Shown here one piece after another: positions 7,242 to 11,568 of a stretch of 11,568 nt of DNA. Below the pieces are notes generated by a model that made no database searches, was not told where the DNA came from, and saw only the letters and a list, made by a program, of their open reading frames with translations. Made by a program: the position numbers and the translations under genes. The stretch is from Roseiflexaceae bacterium UBA965 (GTDB lineage Bacteria; Chloroflexota; Chloroflexia; Chloroflexales; Roseiflexaceae), in the NCBI GenBank assembly GCA_002292925.1, contig DBCF01000259.1, positions 9,102 to 20,669 on the forward strand. Reading direction: 5' to 3'. Every line of letters begins with the position of its first letter. The stretch's first letter is position 1.

Positions 7242-8063
7242 TCAACTCGCGCGTACACATCCAAATAGTGGATGATTGATACAATATGTCACAATCGCAA
7301 CAGCGATGCTATTGGAGATTCCATTGATTTGGGGGTGATTGACCACATACGTCGCAACGGCTACAGCAATCATGTTATTGATACAATGTGCCAGCCAACC
7401 CGCCCATATCGAACCGCTAGCATGGCGCAACCACGCCAATACAAGCCCCATAAAAAACGTTTGCATGACGAGGACGATTGCGCCTTGTGATGCCGATAGA
7501 CTATGGCCAACGGCAAAAATAAGCGCGCTCCCCACTATTGCGCCATACACCCTCGTGCGTGTGACCAGTCGCTCCCAAAAATAACCCCGGAAGAGGAGTT
7601 CTTCGCCAAGTGGGGCAATAAACGCTGCCGCCACCAAAAAAACCAGTTGCCCGGTATAATCACCAGCCACCAAGGGATACGCGGCCGTCTGGTTTTGGCG
7701 TAATCCTAGTAATACAAACAGCACACCCACCACGATATTACTCGCAAGTACGAGCGGCACCCCAATAATACTATAGATTCCCACCCGTGACCACGAAGTG
7801 ATTGTTAATCCCAATCGTTCACGTTGATTGCTCGCCATCCGCCACCATGCCCACGCTACAAATGCGCAGTTTTGGAGCAAAATAACCGCAAACACGCCAT
7901 TGGTCCCGAGGGCCCGCATACTCAGTTGTTGCGGCCAAACTCCGCTACCCAACCAGAGCACCACCCCAGCCACCCCAAAACTCACGAACGCCAATATGCC
8001 GACCACACTGACAATATCGCCGCCGAGGCGGACATAGGGATTATGCCGGTACAACTTCACCAC
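7242..8063 (-). CDS. CPBP (CAAX/Abi-type) intramembrane metalloprotease
   Basis: The 273-residue polytopic membrane protein has the three CPBP signatures: EELLFRGYFWERL (154-166, EExxxR), FAVGH (183-187, FxxxH) and HCINN (226-230, HxxxN-type). In this family, related to Rce1, these Glu, His and Asn residues form the site of an intramembrane protease. At least six hydrophobic segments are visible, the first at about 16-40. The start is GTG at 8063, with AAGGGA six bases upstream inside the end of miaB, so the genes overlap by 23 nt and are probably translationally coupled. GTG at 8060 is an alternative. Substrate is unknown; bacterial relatives act in peptide maturation, bacteriocin self-immunity or membrane protein processing, and nothing nearby selects one. 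The C-terminus carries an internal duplication (see the repeat entry). Confidence 0.9.
   Translation of the reverse strand: MVKLYRHNPYVRLGGDIVSVVGILAFVSFGVAGVVLWLGSGVWPQQLSMRALGTNGVFAVILLQNCAFVAWAWWRMASNQRERLGLTITSWSRVGIYSIIGVPLVLASNIVVGVLFVLLGLRQNQTAAYPLVAGDYTGQLVFLVAAAFIAPLGEELLFRGYFWERLVTRTRVYGAIVGSALIFAVGHSLSASQGAIVLVMQTFFMGLVLAWLRHASGSIWAGWLAHCINNMIAVAVATYVVNHPQINGISNSIAVAIVTYCINHPLFGCVRAS
7263..7376 (-). repeat. Internal tandem duplication at the C-terminus of the CPBP protein
   Basis: Residues 230-246 and 251-267 align without gaps at 10 of 17 positions, including a shared NHP end (ATYVVNHP versus VTYCINHP). The period is 21 residues (63 bp), giving units at 7376-7326 and 7313-7263. 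The DNA copies are visibly similar but diverged. The duplication adds a second terminal hydrophobic segment beyond the motif 3 helix. Confidence 0.7.
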
Positions 8064-9408
8064 ACACTGTCCCTTGCAACGACCATGGGCTGGTGGCGGT
8101 GATATGCACGAGGGCGAGCTTGCCACGCCAATCGTCGGGGCTGGCAAAAAAGACCAACACATTGCCCGTCGTGCGTCCGCGCCATTTGCCTTTGCTTTCG
8201 CCTTCGACCAATACTTCGACGATTTGGTCGTGTAGGCGGGCGCTCCGCTCTGTGGCGACGATTTCTTGTTGGCGTTCGAGTTCGATGCGCCGGAATTGCT
8301 TCATGCCGTCGGCAATCGCCATGGCGGGGTCTTCTTCCATGGTGCCTGCCCGGGTGCCTGGGCGCGCCGAGTAGGCTGCGATATGGACTTTGTCGAAACG
8401 AATTTCGGCGAGTAAGTCTTTGGTACCTTGGAACTCTTCTTCGGTTTCGCCAGGGTGTCCCACAATAATGTCAGTGCTCAACGAAATGTCAGGCATGGCC
8501 ATGCGGATTTTGGCGATGAGCTCGCGGTAACGTTGCACGGTATAACCACGGCGCATGCGCTTGAGCATGGTGTCGTGCCCCGATTGGATGGGCAGATTGA
8601 TTTCACGTGGGCATTTGGGTAATGCGGCCATCGTGGTAATCAAATCATCGGTCATCCAGGCCGGGTGTGACGTCAAAAACCGTAAGCGCACCAATCCGGG
8701 CACATCGTGCACTGCCCGCAACAAATCAGCCAGACTGGGGCGCCCTGGTAGGTCGTGACCCCATGAATCGACGATTTGCCCCAGCAAGGTGATTTCTTTG
8801 GCGCCCCGAGCAATAATCCGCGTCACCTCGTCGACAATCTCGGCGAGTGGGCGACTACGCTCTTTGCCACGGCGCAACGGAATCACACAAAAGGCACACG
8901 ACATGTTGCACCCGTATTGAATCGGTACATGCACCGATACCGGTGGATTGGTCCAATCTGCCACGGGGAGCGCAGGTTCATCGATGCTGTAGATGGGGTT
9001 GGGTGCCAAGGCTACTACTTCGTCGACTGCCGATGGCGAGACAAAGTGATCGACGATGGGCAAGCGTGCCTTGAATATTGATTCGTTGTTGGGGCCAACC
9101 ATGCACCCCCACAACACCACCTTCATGTCGGGGTTTTCTTTTTTGAAGCGTTGTAAATCGCCGAGCTTCCCCAAAATCCGTTCTTCGGCAGAAGCACGCA
9201 CACTACACGAATTGAGCACCACAAAACTTGCGTTGCGTGGCTCACTGGCTGGCACATAGCCCACACTTTGGAGGGCACTTTCGAGACGTTCGGAGTCAGA
9301 AATATTCATCTGGCAACCAACCGTCCAGACGTAATAACGCCGCTCGCGTGGCGTGTCGTCACGCGAGGTATCGGCGACGTCTGAAAGGATGAGAGGGATG
9401 TCGTGCAT
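8041..9408 (-). CDS. miaB: tRNA-2-methylthio-N6-dimethylallyladenosine synthase MiaB
   Basis: MiaB is a radical-SAM methylthiotransferase that adds a methylthio group to N6-isopentenyladenosine-37 of tRNAs reading UNN codons. The 455-residue product has the N-terminal UPF0004 domain with its three cluster cysteines: TVGCQMN (C32), NSCSVRASAEE (C68) and GCMVGPN (C102). The radical-SAM motif is CNMSCAFC (C167, C171, C174), followed by RRGKERSR, a GQIVDSWG stretch, FLTSHP, NLPIQSGH and IVGHPGETEEEF. A C-terminal TRAM domain occupies roughly the last 65 residues. The GCQMN and SCSVR forms favour MiaB over RimO or MtaB. ATG at 9408 is chosen because AAGGA lies ten bases upstream; GTG at 9435 has no SD and would fall at the expected transcription start. 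The CPBP gene overlaps its 3' end. No miaA is seen in the window. Confidence 0.95.
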   Translation of the reverse strand: MHDIPLILSDVADTSRDDTPRERRYYVWTVGCQMNISDSERLESALQSVGYVPASEPRNASFVVLNSCSVRASAEERILGKLGDLQRFKKENPDMKVVLWGCMVGPNNESIFKARLPIVDHFVSPSAVDEVVALAPNPIYSIDEPALPVADWTNPPVSVHVPIQYGCNMSCAFCVIPLRRGKERSRPLAEIVDEVTRIIARGAKEITLLGQIVDSWGHDLPGRPSLADLLRAVHDVPGLVRLRFLTSHPAWMTDDLITTMAALPKCPREINLPIQSGHDTMLKRMRRGYTVQRYRELIAKIRMAMPDISLSTDIIVGHPGETEEEFQGTKDLLAEIRFDKVHIAAYSARPGTRAGTMEEDPAMAIADGMKQFRRIELERQQEIVATERSARLHDQIVEVLVEGESKGKWRGRTTGNVLVFFASPDDWRGKLALVHITATSPWSLQGTVCGEVVPA

Positions 9409-9444
9409 CAATGGCTCGTCCTTGTGTATTATCACTAACGTTGC

Positions 9445-9474
9445 ATTATAGCACAGCCCGAGGTCAGCGTGCTA
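9445..9474 (-). promoter_or_regulatory. Putative miaB promoter (extended -10) overlapping an inverted repeat
   Basis: On the minus strand TGCTATAAT (9453-9445) is a consensus extended -10, placed for a transcript starting about 30 nt before the miaB ATG. No good -35 is seen. TAGCAC (9449-9454) and GTGCTA (9469-9474) form an inverted repeat that includes the stop codon of the upstream gene and half of the -10. Read on the minus strand, no T-run follows the stem. Promoter function is inferred. Confidence 0.5.
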
Positions 9475-10149
9475 CCAAACGACAATCGGCAAATCATTGG
9501 TTACGCTCAACTCGGCCGCTTGTCGGAGCGATGCCAAACAGCGCATCACGGGGTGCGTGGCCGGTACTTGCATCTGTACAAGCCAGTTGTTGAGGACGTA
9601 CAACTCGCGTTGTAAGCGTGGTGACGACCCAAACGACACAAAATCATCTTCGCCATCTTCGTCTTCTTCGTCGAATTCAAAACCTTCTTCGGCTTCAACG
9701 GGAATGATGATGGGGTCGGTAAATTCAATCGGCAAATAAAAGAACGGATCACCGTCGGGTTTGATGAAATGGGGGAATTGCGTATCCAAATCACCTTCGA
9801 TGATTTGCTTGAGGATGGGATCGAGGTCTTCGTCTTCGGTGAATTTTTTGTTGAGCAAAGGGGTGATGTCCATCCCTTGTTCGATGTAGGCTGCAGCTTG
9901 GCTGAGGCGATAGAGGTCACCGTAGCGCCGAATGCCCCCTTCCCAAATCTGCACGCCTGGGTTGGTCATCAAATCGATGATGACCCCTTCTTGGCGCAAT
10001 GAGTCTTGGATTTGTTGTACCCACTCACGCTCTTCTTCGTATGATTCACGATCTTCGGCAGGGGTATAGTTGAATAAAGAGCCAACAACGAGGGCTATTT
10101 CGTTATCCTGTTCGTCGGCACGGTTTTGTTTGTGATTGGCGTTGCTCAC
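9472..10149 (-). CDS. Conserved-looking hypothetical acidic protein
   Basis: No family is recognised. The start is GTG at 10149, set by GAGGAG seven bases upstream; a TTG at 10164 overlaps that site. The product has 225 residues, with no signal peptide or membrane helix, so it is probably cytoplasmic. Features by eye: a charged helix around 31-53, an amphipathic YGDLYRLSQAAAYIEQG stretch (76-92), a hydrophobic FFYLPIEFTDPIIIPVE block (136-152), a strongly acidic linker (152-169, with EEDEDGEDD at 161-169), and a C-terminal half with FGSSPRLQRELYVLNNWL (173-190) and VMRCLASLRQAAELS (201-215), likely two helices. The acidic linker splits it into two lobes. It lies 63 nt upstream of miaB and faces the same way, but miaB has its own likely promoter. 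Good codon structure and a strong SD make it a real gene. Confidence 0.85.
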   Translation of the reverse strand: MSNANHKQNRADEQDNEIALVVGSLFNYTPAEDRESYEEEREWVQQIQDSLRQEGVIIDLMTNPGVQIWEGGIRRYGDLYRLSQAAAYIEQGMDITPLLNKKFTEDEDLDPILKQIIEGDLDTQFPHFIKPDGDPFFYLPIEFTDPIIIPVEAEEGFEFDEEDEDGEDDFVSFGSSPRLQRELYVLNNWLVQMQVPATHPVMRCLASLRQAAELSVTNDLPIVVW

Positions 10150-10169
10150 GCGAGTACTCCTCAAATTAC

Positions 10170-10178
10170 TTTATAACA
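10170..10178 (-). promoter_or_regulatory. Putative extended -10 promoter of the hypothetical gene
   Basis: TGTTATAAA on the minus strand ends 20 bases before the GTG start at 10149. The palindrome GTGTACAC (10185-10192) lies just upstream, within the spacer. There is no clear -35. This is inferred from pattern and position. Confidence 0.4.
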
Positions 10179-10363
10179 ATACAAGTGTACACAATCACAC
10201 GCTATCCTGCAACCATTCCCCGATTGAGTAGCATCTGCGCGCGCAAAATACTTTGTACATGTGACATAATACACGCAATTACCCAAAATAACCGATAATG
10301 GTGAGCATAATATCCATAGTGCGTTGTGTATATGCCCTATACGCATGTATACAGGGACAAATA

Positions 10364-10525
10364 ATGGAACAATTGACGGTTTTTGGGCGTAAATCGCGTA
10401 ATCAAGCGCTTTCTATTCCTGCATACCGTACGTTGGGTCAGTGTAGGTGTTGTGGTTTGTCGTATCAGGTTCGTCGTGTAGTGTCGTTTTGGTTCATTTT
10501 TCGTATGTTGATTGTTTGGCAATAA
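10364..10525 (+). CDS. Possible small ORF, 53 residues (doubtful)
   Basis: ATG at 10364 follows AGGGA with six bases of spacing and the frame closes at TAA 10525, 23 nt before the protease gene. The product would have a basic N-terminal half, a CRCCG cluster at about 27-31 and a hydrophobic C-terminal helix (VVSFWFIFRMLIVW). The SD lies in one arm of an imperfect inverted repeat. A small membrane-associated leader peptide is possible. The skewed GT-rich base use and short length mean it could equally be chance. Confidence 0.25.
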   Translation: MEQLTVFGRKSRNQALSIPAYRTLGQCRCCGLSYQVRRVVSFWFIFRMLIVWQ

Positions 10526-10548
10526 ATAGCGACACAAAGAGAGTTTTT

Positions 10549-11568
10549 ATGCGTACATATTGGTGGTGGGTTATTGGTGTGACTGCATGTCTCGCCATCG
10601 TGTTTGGGGTGATTCGACTCTACCCAGAAAGTGGTTGTCGTATCGTGTCGTCGTTGTGTGCCAATGCCTCTGCATCGCCCAAACCCAAAGGTGGGATTCC
10701 CGTCTCTCGCCCCCAAATTGTAGGTGGTACGGTGGCCGCTGTGCACGAATTCCCGTGGCAAGTCTGGTTGCACCCCACCAATAGTGCCGATGTCTATTGT
10801 GGAGGGTCACTAATCAATAGTAGTTGGGTGCTGACTGCTGCCCATTGTGTGGTGGGTGAGACGGCTGCGACACTAGTGGTGGATTTGGGCGTCCATGATA
10901 TTAAGGGTGCTAATCCTTACCGCCAAACCATCACGTTGAGCCGAATTATTGTGCACCCCCAATACAACAGCAATAGCGAAGACTATGATATGGCGTTGCT
11001 GCAATTGAGCAAACCAGCCACCACCAACCTCGCGGTGGCCACTATCCCAATTGCCGCTAGCACCGACACAGCGCTCTATGCCGCTGGCGTCAATGCGATT
11101 GTCAGTGGTTGGGGCGCCACTAGTTCAAATGGTGCGGTGTCGTATGTCCTGCGCAAAGTAACCGTTCCAATTGTCGCCAATGTGACCTGTAATACCAATT
11201 ACGGTGGTGGGATTACTGATCGTATGATTTGTGCAGGCAAACCCCAAGGAGGCGTTGATTCGTGCCAAGGCGATAGCGGCGGCCCGTTGATTGTTAACAG
11301 CGCTGGTGTCAAGAAATTAATCGGTGTGGTGAGTTGGGGCGAAGGGTGTGCCGCCGCCGGTAAACCAGGCGTCTATGCCAGCGTCATCAATTTGCGGAGC
11401 TGGATTGCTGGTTATGTGCCGCTCACCAATCAAGCAACAGCGGTTGTGCCATCAGCCACTGCCGTCAAGACCGCCACTGCCGTCAAAACAGCTACTGTAG
11501 CTGCCAAAACCGCCACTGCCGTCAAGACCGCCACGGCCGTCAAGACAGCTACTGTAGCTGCCAAGACC
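10549..11568 (+). CDS. Membrane-anchored trypsin-like serine protease with Lys-rich repeat tail (C-terminus beyond the right edge)
   Basis: This S1-family (chymotrypsin fold) endopeptidase is visible for 340 residues. A hydrophobic N-terminal segment (about 5-25) without a lipobox or clear signal cleavage site acts as a signal anchor or signal peptide. A short propeptide has C30 and C37. The mature domain begins IVGG (57-60). The catalytic triad is H99 (LTAAHC), D147 (DYDMALL) and S243 (GDSGGP). D237, six residues before the Ser, occupies the trypsin S1 position, so cleavage after Lys/Arg is expected. Cysteines 84/100, 214/228 and 239/267 match the three conserved disulfides, supporting action outside the cytoplasm. 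From about 302 the protein is a low-complexity Ala/Thr/Val/Lys repeat that continues past the edge. The start has GAGAG six bases upstream. P1 at the activation site is Gln (RPQIVGG), not Arg. Possible roles are secreted or wall-linked proteolysis; the substrate is unknown. Confidence 0.95.
   Translation, partial: MRTYWWWVIGVTACLAIVFGVIRLYPESGCRIVSSLCANASASPKPKGGIPVSRPQIVGGTVAAVHEFPWQVWLHPTNSADVYCGGSLINSSWVLTAAHCVVGETAATLVVDLGVHDIKGANPYRQTITLSRIIVHPQYNSNSEDYDMALLQLSKPATTNLAVATIPIAASTDTALYAAGVNAIVSGWGATSSNGAVSYVLRKVTVPIVANVTCNTNYGGGITDRMICAGKPQGGVDSCQGDSGGPLIVNSAGVKKLIGVVSWGEGCAAAGKPGVYASVINLRSWIAGYVPLTNQATAVVPSATAVKTATAVKTATVAAKTATAVKTATAVKTATVAAKT
11452..11565 (+). repeat. 57-bp tandem repeat coding the Lys-rich protease tail
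   Basis: Two copies of a 19-residue unit are visible (302-320 and 321-339), each built as TATAVK, TATAVK, TATVAAK; the first copy begins with Ser instead of Thr. The DNA copies are nearly identical apart from third-position changes, and the array continues off the edge. Such in-frame repeats commonly vary in copy number by slippage or recombination. Confidence 0.9.

Larger units (their letters stand above)
10150..10548. other. Divergent intergenic region
   Basis: About 400 bp separate the minus-strand hypothetical gene from the plus-strand protease. Left part: a minus-strand extended -10 (TGT before TATAAA, 10175-10170) and an 8-bp palindrome GTGTACAC at 10185-10192. Centre: an imperfect inverted repeat (CCCTATAC at 10335-10342 with GTATACAGGG at 10347-10356). 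Right part: a GT-rich stretch with a doubtful short ORF. No tRNA, riboswitch or mobile-element end was recognised. A weak plus-strand promoter (TTGAGT 10224-10229, AATACT 10247-10252) is possible but unconvincing. Confidence 0.6.

Noticed and set aside
7219..7284. ATG starts at 7284 or 7260 for the TPR gene
   Set aside because: No SD; 7284 overlaps the CPBP coding end. GTG at 7218 has AAGGAG at proper distance.
8064..8162. Longer CPBP start inside miaB
   Set aside because: The extra 33 residues are Pro/Cys-rich readings of the miaB TRAM region in another frame and lack an SD.
9409..9435. GTG start for miaB at 9435
   Set aside because: No SD and nearly at the expected transcription start; ATG 9408 has AAGGA upstream.

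Overview
The window looks like a chromosomal segment from a Chloroflexota-like bacterium (filamentous Chloroflexia would fit). This rests on style only: moderate GC, a very large kinase-like/WD40 fusion, a plant/cyanobacterial-type carotenoid desaturase, and GTG starts with good Shine-Dalgarno (SD) sites. No ribosomal RNA or other firm taxonomic marker is present, so the assignment is tentative. Most genes are on the minus strand. No tRNA, rRNA, CRISPR array or insertion sequence was seen.

Region 1 (1-5519, minus strand, read right to left) is a probable three-gene unit: a CNNM/CorC-type membrane protein (5519-4230), a phytoene-desaturase-like flavoprotein (4187-2829), and a long protein that leaves the left edge (2792-1). 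The last is a kinase-fold domain, one transmembrane helix and an extracytoplasmic WD40 propeller. Gaps are 42 and 36 nt, and the second holds a perfect hairpin. The kinase-fold domain appears to have lost every catalytic element, so it reads as a pseudokinase. An extended -10 promoter with a perfect 12-bp palindrome lies upstream of 5519.

Region 2 (5668-6291, plus strand) is a single comF-family gene with a near-perfect SD, divergent from region 1 and convergent with region 3. A 12-bp-stem hairpin with a T-tract for minus-strand transcription sits between comF and region 3.

Region 3 (6346-10149, minus strand) reads, in transcription order: an unrecognised acidic protein (10149-9472), miaB (9408-8041), a CPBP/CAAX-type membrane protease (8063-7242, overlapping miaB) and a TPR protein with a possible HIRAN-like middle domain and a very acidic tail (7218-6346). 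MiaB modifies tRNA. The other three have no proven link to it beyond tight spacing.

Region 4 (10150-11568) is a roughly 400-bp divergent intergenic region with one doubtful 53-codon ORF, followed by a plus-strand membrane-anchored trypsin-like serine protease. Its Lys-rich 19-residue tandem repeats run off the right edge.

No complete, clearly new multi-gene system is visible. The items most worth a second look are the pseudokinase-WD40 receptor-like protein, the trypsin whose tail is rich in its own predicted cleavage residue, and the TPR/HIRAN-like/acidic-tail protein.
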